This document shows positions 1 through 10,596 of a stretch of 64,000 nt of DNA, one piece after another. Source of the DNA: Entophlyctis helioformis (Eukaryota; Chytridiomycota; Chytridiomycetes; Chytridiales; Chytriomycetaceae); the NCBI GenBank assembly GCA_025526915.1, contig JAHLKH010000093.1:34102-98101 (forward strand), written 5' to 3'. The position numbers and the translations under genes were made by a program. The notes under the pieces were generated by a model. The model saw only the letters and a list, made by a program, of their open reading frames with translations. It was not told the DNA's origin and ran no database searches. Positions within the stretch are counted from its first letter, which is position 1. Every line of letters begins with the position of its first letter.

Positions 1-2
1 CT

Positions 3-752
3 CTGGAAGCCGGCGGCGACCAGAATGCCACCATGGACGTCAATGTGGATGGCGATGACAGCGACGTTGATGCCATCTTTGCCATGCCGCGCGTGCCGCA
101 TGGTGTCGCATACCGCCATGCGATGCTTCGGCTGCTGGGCATTGCTGGCAGCGCTGTAGCAGTGTCGTCGGGACAGACGCCGGCACAGCACGCCGCCTTT
201 GTGGGTCAACTGCGCGACATGCATGCCTGGATCCGCCGCACGCAGGCATCAGGCGACAGCCGGACGGCCAGCGCAGCCATCGAGCCGCTCGTGCAGTGGA
301 TCGTGCGGCACCTTCTTGGAAACAGCTCGGATCTGGTCGCATATCTCGTGTGTGAAGCCCCGTCTGCGCTGTGCGAGATCCTGCAGCTGCTGTTTGGATG
401 CCACGACGCAGCTGCTGCTCCGCCGCGTCTGAGACAGCTGGCGCTGGCTGGCTTGCTGCTGATTGTGCGACACTGGACGACGACAGATGCAGGGCATTCG
501 GCACAGTACAGGCTGGACGACTGGGCAACGGATCTGCTCGCTCGCATTCTGCCTCGGCTGGCACTATTCACGCCTGCCCCACGATCGCTGCTCCGATTGG
601 CAGACAACGACGCAGACACTGCTGGGGACCACATGCAGTTGCCGCCGGCCTTTGAGGCCGTTGTGCTCGGCCAGCTGGTGCGGCTCGCTGTTGGTGGAAC
701 AGCATCGGATGCGCTCTCGTCTTGGCAGCCATTGCTCTCGAACCTGCAATGA
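3..752 (+). CDS. C-terminal part of an unidentified protein (5' end outside window)
   Basis: The frame is open from base 3 to the TGA at 750-752, giving about 249 residues. An ATG at 33 has a strong context (GCCACCATGG), but the frame stays open and coding-like upstream of it, so the gene probably starts outside the window. The product is rich in Ala and Leu and looks all-helical, with repeated amphipathic stretches such as LVQWIVRHLLG and LLLIVRHW, in the style of an ARM/HEAT-like scaffold. I recognise no catalytic motif and do not assign a family. Only 13 bases separate its stop from the ATG of the next gene on the same strand. Confidence 0.5.
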   Translation: MEAGGDQNATMDVNVDGDDSDVDAIFAMPRVPHGVAYRHAMLRLLGIAGSAVAVSSGQTPAQHAAFVGQLRDMHAWIRRTQASGDSRTASAAIEPLVQWIVRHLLGNSSDLVAYLVCEAPSALCEILQLLFGCHDAAAAPPRLRQLALAGLLLIVRHWTTTDAGHSAQYRLDDWATDLLARILPRLALFTPAPRSLLRLADNDADTAGDHMQLPPAFEAVVLGQLVRLAVGGTASDALSSWQPLLSNLQ

Positions 753-765
753 AGCGTTTTTTACC

Positions 766-1536
766 ATGCCGTCAACAACCGTCATTCTCATCCGCCATGC
801 CGAGAAGCTGCCGTGGACGCAAGGTCTGCAGCCGGGCAGCGGCGTCAAGGACTCGTACGTCGACAACCACCTGCTCTCGGCCAAGGGCTACGAGCGGGCA
901 CAGGCCTTGACCGGATACTTTCTCTTCCGCAAGGAGATGCAGGACCTCTTTGCCAGGCGTCCGCTGGCAGCCGTTGCAGCGCAAGCCGTCGACACGAGCG
1001 CAGACCCGTGGGGCCGCAGCCGGCGTCCGCTAGAGACCGTCGAGCCGCTCGTGCAGGCCTGGAACACCGCGCTGTCCGCATCGAGCCCATCCGATGCCGC
1101 CAGCAAAGTGTCTGACGCATCGCCGGCCGTTGTGGATGCCGTCGCGATGGCGTCTGGTGCACGGCGATCCGATGACGGTGCTGTGAGCAGTGCCAAGCCC
1201 CAGACGCCACACCCGCTCCCGCTCATTCAAGTGTGTAAGAAGGATCTCGGCGACCTGATCGCCTTCCTCAAGGGCGAGCCGCACCGTCTGCAGGCACCGC
1301 ACATGCCGGCATCGCTCGACGGCCGGTCGATCATCGTGTCGTGGTCGCACCAGCAGCTGCCTGCGATTGCGCGCTATCTTGGTGCTCCGTGCGAGCTCGT
1401 GCCGGACAAGTGGCAAGGGCCGCGGTTTGACGTCACGTGGGTGGTTGAGATAGACGAGGGGCAGGAGCCGACGTTCAGGCAGATGCCGCAGCGGCTGCTG
1501 TACGGCGACGGCAATGACGTGATTGCAGTCAAGTGA
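766..1536 (+). CDS. Histidine phosphatase superfamily (phosphoglycerate mutase-like) protein
   Basis: A 256-residue intronless ORF starting at the first ATG after the upstream stop. The N-terminus carries the RHG-type motif LIRHAEK near residue 8, where the His is the phospho-acceptor. An Arg follows in SRRPLETVEPLV, and a second His sits in IIVSWSHQQLPAIARYL near residue 195, matching the second catalytic His of the superfamily. About 70 low-complexity Ala/Ser/Asp residues (about 105-150) interrupt the fold. The substrate cannot be inferred, since the family includes phosphatases of sugars, proteins and small molecules. No signal peptide or membrane segment is seen, so it is probably cytosolic. 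Confidence 0.72.
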   Translation: MPSTTVILIRHAEKLPWTQGLQPGSGVKDSYVDNHLLSAKGYERAQALTGYFLFRKEMQDLFARRPLAAVAAQAVDTSADPWGRSRRPLETVEPLVQAWNTALSASSPSDAASKVSDASPAVVDAVAMASGARRSDDGAVSSAKPQTPHPLPLIQVCKKDLGDLIAFLKGEPHRLQAPHMPASLDGRSIIVSWSHQQLPAIARYLGAPCELVPDKWQGPRFDVTWVVEIDEGQEPTFRQMPQRLLYGDGNDVIAVK

Positions 1537-2949
1537 GCGTGCGAGAGTGTGTGTGGCTGTGGCTGTGAGCGTGTGGCTGCTTGTGAGTGCAGCACTTGCA
1601 GAGTAAACTGTCGCAGTCGATCGATCCATCAATGCACTTGTTCATTCACACTGCGTGTTGCATTCACGATGCGTTGCTTGCATGCAGGCTTGTCTGTGTG
1701 CTTGCATGGCAGCCCATTCAGTAGACATTCCAGCAGAGCGCAGTCCTTGCTGTTGTGGCATCCACGAGCGTGTCTGTCTGCCTTGCCAGCCTTGTCTGCC
1801 AAACACAGCCAACTACTGCACAAGCCAATCTCAGACATCCGCGCGTAGTGTCAAAACCGTGCGATCCAGCCAGCCGTCCATTCTCTCCCACCACTTCTTG
1901 TCACAGCGCAGATGAACAACTCTGAGATTCCTGCAGCCCTTTGGACCGCTGAGGCGTCCTCCAGCGTGACAAGCACGTGGTTTGCTGCCATGATGCTCGT
2001 GTGGCTTGTGAGTGCTGGCTGCGTGCTGCGTGCTGCTGGCTGTGTCCAGATATCCCGCGTGGTTGCGTGCCATATGTCGCTGTGTGTGCCAGACGCCATT
2101 GCAGACTGTACAGTCTCGGCAGTCTGGAGGGCCGCGCCAGCAGGCTGCGCGTTGCTGCAGTCTTCGTGATGAGCAAGCCAGACTGCTCGTGAGTGTGCGG
2201 CTGTTGGCGGTCACTCTGCCAGTCGTCAGTGTCCTGCATTGCCTTGTCTGTGCCTCTGCAGCAGCCGCCCTCCGCCTTGCTGCTGCTTGCCGCCGTGCTG
2301 CCGTTGCTCGCAGCCATCCAGATGCGGCGACGTGCTTTCTGCTGCTGGCATGGCAAGGCCGATGTCCGCAATGTCGGACTGGCTGAATGTCGAGCAGAAT
2401 GCGCCGTGCTGCTTTGGCGTCGCTGGGCTGGGCTGGCGGCACACACGGCGCATGCGGTTGGCTGCTTGTGGATGCTGTGGGCGATGCTGTTGGTGTCGCA
2501 CGTGCTGGTGTCCATGCGCATGCGGGCTGTGGCAGGCTGCTTGGATAGACGGCTCGCACCGACGGCCGTCCTCTGCCTGCAGTTTGGCTGCTCGTGTGCT
2601 GCTGAGAATGCCGCGCTGTGGCTGTGGCTGTGGCGATTTCGCGCTGTGATGGCGCATCCTGTTGCTGACTGTTGGCATGCTGCTGCTCTCCACTACTGTT
2701 GCTGCAGCATGAGCAGGCTGCTACCGGGCACAAGGCAAAGCCACCGCGTCTCGCTTGGTGCTCCTGGCGTCGGTCGCAGCCGCCTTGCTCGTGGCCGTGA
2801 GCATCTTGATCGCCTGGCCAGCCGCCGCGTGCTGGATCGCAACGTCGCAACCAACGAAGCCATTCACGGCATCAATGCGCTCGCCAGCAGCCGTGTGCTG
2901 ATGGCTATGTGCATGGAAAGAGCGCAAGGCTCTGCAAAGTTGGCCGTGC
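1537..2949 (+). other. 1.4-kb stretch with no supported gene
   Basis: Open frames occur on both strands, but they are Cys/Trp/His-rich on one strand and Arg/Gln/His-rich on the other. That is the usual pattern of non-coding GC-rich sequence. I see no conserved motif. It probably holds the 3' end of the phosphatase gene and the promoter and possible first exon of the kinase gene downstream. Confidence 0.4.
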
Positions 2950-3440
2950 TTGGCTGGATCTGTCTGCAGAGCAAGCAATGATGCGGCCAATGCGACACAG
3001 CACAGCACTGACTGCCACACAAACCGTACATCCACGACCTGCCATGCCAGACTCGTCAGTCTCGCCGTGATCGTCACGTCGTGGCTCGTCGCCGTCAGCA
3101 ACGCGGTCCGTTGGCTGGTCGTCACCGTCGCGTGGGTCGCTTGCCTTGCAGCTGGCGCTGCTTGGCTCGGCGTGTTCGTGGCATGGCACGCCATCGGTAT
3201 CGTCGCCTGTGGCTGTCTCGCTCTCGTCGCCCTTGCAGCCCTCTGGCTCGCTGCTGCTCGTCGGCTGCTTGCACGCATCGCTGCCCAGTCTCGCTGGCTG
3301 GCGGATCTCGCTCTTGCCGTGCTGCCGTCGGTCGTCGGCGTCGTGGACGGCATCTGGACGAGCATCGCCGACGGCAGCAGCGACCGAGAAGACGCCGACG
3401 TCGACGCCGCGAGCGATGCTGGCAAGGTGAGCAGTTACAG

Positions 3441-3483
<43 letters not shown>

Positions 3484-6209
3484 CACAGCGGGAATGGGCT
3501 GGATCGATGGCTGACTCTGGTTTGTATTCCTGAATCTCGTGCCTGCCTGCCTGCCTGCCCGTCTGTCTGCCCGGCTCTGCGGCCACTCCCACCGTGCGGC
3601 CATACGCTGCCCGCCTGCCCGCCTGCCTGTCTGCCTGCCTCCAACGCCAAGACCACCGCTCCCACCCACGTCCCGCTCCTCGTCCGCCGCCTCGACAAGC
3701 GCAACCGCCGCAACAACCGCCGCAAGCACGAGCGCAAGCGTCGCTTCGAGGCCAAGCGCAACGCCAAGCAGAGCCAGCGAGCCAGACGCAGGAACGCCGC
3801 CGTCCAATCAAACGCCGCCGACCAAGTCACGTGGTCGGTCGCGTCGCTTTCCGTGTTCTGCTCGGTCGTTTTCAAGGCAGCCGTCGCCGCCGCCGCCGCC
3901 GTCGTCGTCGCATGGCTCGCTGCCTGCATCGTCATCGTCCAGCAGTGCGCTAGCGCCTGCTCGCCTCTCGCTGCCGCCACCATCCACAGGATCGTCGACG
4001 ATGCTGCCGTCCCCATCCCGCAGTCACAAGGAGACACCGACCAACACAAGGCAGTCCTGGCAAGCAAGAGACTCGCGCGGCATGAGCGCCATGTCCATCA
4101 TATCAAGGCAGCCATCCAGGCAAGACTCGACGCCGCGGCCAAGGCAACCGCCATGCCCAGCCGCGTCGAGTGCCTCGGAAGCCTAGCCCAGGCCGACGGA
4201 CAAGCGATCCACCGCTCGCCTTCCTTGCCAGCCTCGCCTGCCTCATCGGTCTGGTCGTCGCCGTCTCTGCCGCACGCCTCGCCAATGCCATTGACTCTCT
4301 CGTCAGTGGCATCGTCGGCATCATCGGCATCGTCGGTTTCGTCGTTGGCTGTCTTGTCAGCCGCCTCTGTCCTGCCGCCACCGTCGTCGCCTCCCGCCGC
4401 GTCCGGATCGCTCGGCCATGCCCATCTCGGTGCCGGCGCGTCACAGCCGCCGAACGTCCCAAAGGCGTTCGTGCTCTCGATCACGGGCATGCTCAACGGC
4501 TCGCCATCGCCATCCTCGCCCACTGTGACTGTGGCTGCCAGCGCGTTGCTGCAGCCACACGTTCCGCCTGCCGCCGGTCTCACGGTCTCGGCCCTGCTGG
4601 TTGACTCGCAGCCAGTGCTGCAGTCCCAGCCCGCTCCAATGGCGATCGACTCGCAGCCGGCAACAGCACCAGCACCACCAGCAGCCGCACTGCCACCGCA
4701 GACACCTGCCGACGACCTGTTCTCGCGGCTTGTCTTTGTCAGGCTTCTTGGCGAAGGTGCACAGGGCCAAGTGTCTCTGCACACCGAGGCAGGCACCAAC
4801 CAACGCGTGAGTGCGCGGCAAGTGGATGTGCTGCTTGGATCCAAGATGCTGACGCTTGATGCTGGCATCCATGCTTGCTCTCATTCCCCACAGATTGCCG
4901 TCAAGATGATCAGCCGCAATGTGGGAACCGTACTCGAAAGGTACGCGCAAGTGGAGATGATGCTGGCTCAGCTGATCCAGCACCAGCACATCGTCGCGTT
5001 CAAGGCTGTGCGCGTTGAGGCGGACCACGTCTTGATCGCCATGGACTGCGTGGACGGGCCTCGCTTTGGCGGCACGCTGGCCGGCTTCCTCGCGTGTTCC
5101 AGGGGCGGTTCACGCCGCAAGGTGCGCCGACTGCCGCCACATCTTCCAGCAGTTGGCTCAGCAGTCAAGTATCTGCACGAGGTAGGCGGCGATCCATGCG
5201 CTCTTGTGCACCGGCAATGGTCCACAGTGGTTGTTGTTGCTGACTCTTTGGCTGCCGTGCTTGAACAACAGAACGGCATCTACCATCGCGACATCAAGCC
5301 TGGCAACATTCTGATGAATGATGCCGGGATGTCTTCCTCGCGGACTTTGGGCTCGCCGAGGAGTATGTCCCATGGCGGCTCACACGAGTTGCTGTGGCAC
5401 ATGGGTAAGTAGCCGCTTGCACATGCACCACGTAGCCATGATCTGCATCCCTGACAGTCATTGCATCGCCATCAATGCACACAACCTCGTCAACAGCACG
5501 CCAGGCTACATGGCACCAGAATGGTCGCCCTGGAGGAGCACGTCGGCCCAGAACTCGATATCTGGAGCATGGGCGTCGTGCTCCACGAACTGGTGTTTGG
5601 CGTCCAGCCAGCCATGGATGCCAATGGAACGCTCGAGTTCCCAGCCACGGCTGCGGTCAGTCCTGGTATGTGATCTGGTCTGCGTGTTGATGATCGTCTT
5701 GCTGCTCCTGACTTGGTAGTCGCTCACATTGCGATGGCTGTTGGCCGATGCGACTGCTGCAACAGGCGTCAAGGATCTGATCCGCAGGATGCTGACGATG
5801 GACCGGCTGGCACGTCCATCCATCGTACAGGTCATGAGCCACCCGTGAGTCGCCATGTCTGCATGCATGTCTCTCATGCTCATCGACCCAATGCTCCATT
5901 CGAGCCTGTAGCGACTGACTGTGGGCTGATCTCTGCAGGTGGTTGACTGGAGTCCCGTGAGCACGATGGTGCACCGGGACTCGGCAATGACGCGGCGGAT
6001 CGTGCACAAGCTCCAGCACCCGACAGTGGCTGGAGCTGCCAAGTCAGCCAAGGTCGCCAAGCAGTAAGCAGATTGCAATGTGTTTCGCTATGCTGGTTGG
6101 CAATGGTGACTCTGACACAATGTGCGAGGACAGTCTCACGACAGCCACAAAGCACGCGGCTGGCCGCAAGCTGTGGGTCGCGGTGTTTCAGATGGACAAG
6201 AGGATGTGA
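2950..6209 (+). CDS. Membrane-anchored Ser/Thr protein kinase, frame-broken
   Basis: Probable exons: ?-3426, 3652-4806, 4894-5181, 5272-5404, 5458-5665, 5720-5844, 5939-6063, 6134-6209; the 5' end is uncertain. The first two exons encode several strongly hydrophobic segments around a Lys/Arg-rich block, then a Ser/Pro-rich linker. The kinase domain starts near 4,730 with the Gly-loop LLGEGAQGQVSLH. It continues with AVK (catalytic Lys), HRDIKPGN, DFG, an APE segment, DIWSMGVV and ends near HPWL. The frame breaks at about 5,091, 5,125, 5,161, 5,327, 5,520 and 5,950; at each site one missing base restores the canonical kinase sequence. It is either a decayed gene or a locus with consensus errors. 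The subfamily is not clear, though the Gly-loop and catalytic loop resemble CAMK/ULK-like kinases. Confidence 0.55.
3443..3482 (+). repeat. (CA)n microsatellite in kinase intron
   Basis: An uninterrupted CA dinucleotide run inside the intron 3427-3651. It is followed by TGCC/TGTC tetranucleotide tracts at about 3,540-3,640, a repeat type that recurs in several introns of this window. Confidence 0.9.
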
Positions 6210-6550
6210 GTGCTGTGACTGGCTGTTGATTGTGATCCTCGAGACGGCGAGCTGACTCTTGGCTGCATCCAACAGCGTGTCTTCCTAGACTTGCCCGCTC
6301 GCCTTTCTCATCTTGGCCATTTCTTGGATTCAGTAGTTTACAGCCTAATGATACCCTAATCTTCAACACCGTTCGAATCCTTATGCTTCACTGTTTTTGA
6401 CCAATGACGATGACAAAGAATGATGTATTGGAGCATATCAGGAGCATCCATCGGACGGATTCGACAAAGGAAAAACAAGATACAGAGGCACAAGGAGCAG
6501 GAGTGGTGAAATGTAGGCGGCATGATCGCACATGGGGTCCGACAGCACAA

Positions 6551-9405
6551 TCACGGAAGGACTTTTTTGATCTTGAACGTGGTCGTGGTCTTGACAACCT
6601 GCGACGACCGCCACTTGGTGGTTCTGCCATCGGTTTCGGTCGTGTTTTCAGTCATGGTCTCGGTTGTTTTGTTGTTGCCGCTCTCGACTTTCTTGGTCTT
6701 GACCGTCTTGATTTTGGTGTTGCCGTGGGTGGACTCGAGGGTCTGCATGACGTATCGCACAATATCGCCGCGCTCTGACTTGGGGGCGAAGCGCCAAGTT
6801 TCGAACGGCACAGGCTCCCAGCCGCCGTGCTTGCCTGCATTCTTGGCGACTGTGACGGCCACGGACTCGTACGCCGAGTTCTTGTTGATCTCTTGCACAA
6901 ACGCAGCATTGGCCGCTTCGACTTTGCGGATGAGCGTCAGGTTGTAGCCAAAGCTGCGCGCGACTTCTTCAGGGATCGGCGGCGGCAGGATAATCTCGCT
7001 GCTGCCAGTGTCCGCAGCCGTCGTCTCGTTTGCAGGACCGCGACGGAAGTGCCGCTTGGTTCTGGCGCTTGCAGGGCGAACCGAGGCCGAGTAGACGTAG
7101 CAGAGACCAGGAGCACGCGTGTCCATGACGCGAGACACGGGAACGTTGAACGGAGCCATGTTGTCCGAGAGGCGGGCAGTCACTCCTCGGACAGGATCGA
7201 ACCCGCCGTAGGCAGTGATTGCGTTTTCAAAGCTCTGCTGCCACACGGACCAGTAGCGATCCACGTTCGCGTGGTGGACCCAGAAGATCGGGTCGTTGGG
7301 CGAGAACATGGCCTGCATGTCGCCAGCAATGCCCGTGTGCACCTGGGCATGGGACGTGCTCTCAAACTCGTTGCGGAATCGGTCGTCTGTCGTTCCCAGA
7401 TCCAGGCAAGGCGGCACCATGTGTCAGCCATCGGCGCAATAAAATGCTCAACAGAGTAGATCAGAGCCATCTGCATACAGTCGCCGTCTTGAAGGATCAT
7501 GCGGGCCATGGCCTCGGGTGATGTCCATCGGTCCATGAAGTCTTGGCCGCGCCGAATGTGGCGAGAGACACACTTGCTCGACGGGTAGTTGGTTTTCCAT
7601 CCGGCAAACGCGCCAGAGTCGATGCATCCACGCGGGTCTGCCGATCCACTCGACCCAAAGGCGCTGGCACTGAAGATGGGGGAACGCGCAGGGGCTTGCG
7701 AGTCGAGTGCCCAGTCAAAGTATGGGACGACAACCGACGAGTCGATGGCTTGCAGCGATAGTTCAAACTCGCGCAAAAACTTGCGATGCCATGGCAGGAA
7801 CTGGGGCTGTATGCGGTGATGATGGCCGTGGTGGTATTGGCCCAAGGCAGGATCAATCAGAATGGGTATTAGTGGATCATGTTTGTCTCGTTGCGGCGAT
7901 GGGCAGAATACGTACAACAACGTGCGCAACATCAGCGAAATCCATGTGTAGTGCCACAAAGTCCTCGTAGCGGTTGGCATGGCCAGCGTTGCTTGGACGA
8001 CGCTTGAGCTCGTTAACAGCATCTGTGAAAGCGCGTTGCTCACTTGGCGAAAGTTCACGCCACTCGCGACGAACAGCAGGGTTGGTGCAGCCCGTGTTGG
8101 TGTTGGCAGTCGCAGGAGTGGATGCCTTGGTATCGTCTGGTGAAGGTGAGGGTGAGGGCGGAAGTGGGGACGAAAATGGAGGCGAGGGTGAAGTCGTGAG
8201 CTGTTGAGCAGGCGGGGCAGTCGATGGCGGAGCCGTTGGAGTCTTTGTTTCGACAACAGTGGTCGTGGATGGGTCGACATGTGGTTGAATGGCAGTGCTT
8301 GGAGATTCCGACTCGTACAACGAAGTGGTTGTTGAATGCGGCGCAGGCGAATGTGAGACCAAGGCTGCAACGGTCGATGACGACAGATCAGGAGCATGGC
8401 TACCAACAAAAACCGACGATGCAATCGATGCCGTTGCGGAGGGGATTGCGTCAGTGCGACTGCTGTTGGCATCGGCATGACCAGCGCTAGTGTCGGCTTG
8501 TGCAAGAAACGCAATCGATGTGATTGACAACGACGCGGCTTGCACAAGAGCAGACAGCGAAGCAGGCAAGTGCGAGACAGTCGCAAAGGGAACTGACCCA
8601 GTTGGAGAGGCAGCGATGGTAGCAGGCGATCTTGCACTGGTTGCTTGAGAATCGCGTCCACCACGTGTGCCCCATGTGGCACTTGGTGCAAGGGCCGTTT
8701 CTGAGACAGCAGGAGCGGTCTGATACACATTTCCGTGGGCATCATGGCTTTCCTTGTCTCTTTGCTGCTGTTGCTGCTGCTGCTTCAGGTCGTTCTGGCC
8801 CTGCTCCTATCAGGGTATTGTACGTGCAACAAAGGCGACTGGGTAAGCTATCCAATGGCTGAGTTGAGATGGTCGGTTGGCGGACTTACTGCACGAACTC
8901 GGGCGAGGGTGACACTGGCCGCAATGCCGACGGCAATGAGGACGAAGGAGAGCAGGAGGACGCCCAAGAAAAAGCGTCTGTGATACCATGGATTCGATTC
9001 CTTGACGTTGACGGCGTTGCTCTTGCCGCTGTTGTCTTTTGCAGCTTGGCTTGGGAATGGGCTCTTGGCCATCGGAGTGCTTGCCGAAACCCCGCCTTCG
9101 TGGATCGGGTGGCGCGGATGTGCGAGATTGGTTGGCACCGACGCGGACATGGCCGTCATTGGAGGTGTTGGCGACGGCGGGCCTGACGAGCGGGCAAGCG
9201 AGACCTGGGGGCGCTGGCTCTGTCCAAGCCGCATGCCGTTCTGCTGCATCGGGAAGCCGTTGCTGCCACGACGACCGTGAACGGCGTCCATGTTGGCGAG
9301 CGACTCGTTGCTGTCGAGGCGAGAGAAACGGTTGTGTTGGGCCGGAGCGCTGAGTGGCGGAATGCCATACATTCCATACGCAGCTGAATCCTCGTAGTAT
9401 GACAT
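6551..9405 (-). CDS. Tyrosinase with N-terminal type II membrane anchor
   Basis: Four exons (9405-8890, 8806-7916, 7806-7479, 7386-6551), all phase-consistent, encode 856 residues. Residues 1-144 are Ser/Pro-rich and presumably cytosolic. Residues about 145-167 form a single hydrophobic helix after Arg-Arg, then come a Gln-rich patch and a Ser/Thr/Pro-rich stalk. The tyrosinase domain (about 430-720) shows CuA histidines in FVALH, ADVAH and FLPWHRKF, and CuB histidines in SHAQVH and FWVHHANVDRYW. The family is a type-3 copper oxidase that hydroxylates phenols and oxidises diphenols, typically in melanin synthesis. The C-terminus is a Lys/Thr-rich tail. The predicted topology puts the catalytic domain in the secretory lumen or outside the cell. 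The exon 1-2 junction is what links the anchor to the enzyme. Confidence 0.85.
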
Positions 9406-10530
9406 GGCTGCGGCGAGCTTGAGGCGATGGATGCAGATGAAGGTGGCTTGGCAATGAACAGCGGGTATGGTATCAATGAGCAGGCCGCAGTGGGCAGATC
9501 CGCACGGCTTTCTTCTATGCAGATATGGGATATGTGGAGAAGCGAAGAATGGACGGAGGGGACGAGCTGGACAGAGAGGTGGCAACACGGCATGGGGGCG
9601 GACGGCGGCTTTAAAGCAAGCTGGGCGGCACCAGCAAAGGATGCGCTGACAAACGCGATGCACGCCACGCAGCAATGCCGCAGGGCTGTGCAAGCAAGTG
9701 TTTGCAGCCACTCCGCTCGGGCAGGCGCGTCGAATGCCGCTGCAACACCCCCTCGCTCTGCCGGTGGCTTGTCTGGCGCGACAAAACACGGAGACGGCAC
9801 ACAGAGCGGATTCTCTTGGCCAGCTGTCGCCGACACAGAGACCAGGGCCAGCTGACAAACGCAGTTGGCCACAAGGTGGCAGCCGCAGGAGTGACCCATG
9901 CTGATTTCACTGCTCGTCACATTGCCCTTGTCCATCTATGCCGCCAGTGTCCATCGAAGCCAGCCCAGCATGTCTTGATTTGCCAGTCAGAGGAACCGCT
10001 TCTTGGGCAACAGACGACTGAAGCGTCTTTGAATGCCGTGCAAGTCAAGTTTGCAGATCCGGGGCCCAGTTCAACGCCAAAGTTTGACTTGCCCACTTGA
10101 ACGGCGGAGGTTTCCGCGTTGGTCCTGTGACGAGCCTGCGACCCTCGCTCATCTGGCGGAGAATGTGTATCGAGTTGTGAGATACTGGAAGGATTGCGGG
10201 TTCAGCGCCGGTGCAGTGGGCGTTGAGAAGCGAGATGACTGCCCTGTTGGGGTTGATGAGAGACGGTGCCCTCATCAGCGTTCTCCGCTCTGCACGAGTC
10301 CAGCGGCATGCGGGAGCGACCACGCGATGTGGGGTCAAACGCGACCCCTAAAAACCCCTGAACGACCCTCTCCCATGCGCATATTGCCAACAACCCGCGG
10401 GGTCGGGCCGCGCCGAGCGCAGCGAGAGCAACGAACCGCAGCGCACTTGGCGGACGATGGCGCTGGCATCTGATGCCCTCCCACGACCACGGGTTCAGTC
10501 CGACGTGGCCTGCTGTCTGCCGAGATCGGC
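9406..10530. other. Divergent promoter region between tyrosinase and aminopeptidase genes
   Basis: About 1.1 kb between two divergently transcribed genes. Open frames in it have no recognisable motif and I support no gene here. A TATA box lies at the right edge. Confidence 0.5.
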
Positions 10531-10537
10531 TATAAAG
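10531..10537 (+). promoter_or_regulatory. TATA box of the M28 aminopeptidase gene
   Basis: TATAAAG lies 60 bases upstream of the ATG at 10,597, at a spacing expected for a TATA element with a short leader. Confidence 0.6.
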
Positions 10538-10596
10538 ACAGGCGACTTTCCCGCAATGGCACGCCGACCAGCCAGCCAGTACTCGACATTCCAACA

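Noticed and set aside
1831..2850. Long minus-strand open frame (339 codons)
   Set aside because: Arg/Gln/His-rich with no motif, opposite an equally long Cys/Trp-rich frame. Typical of chance openness in GC-rich DNA.
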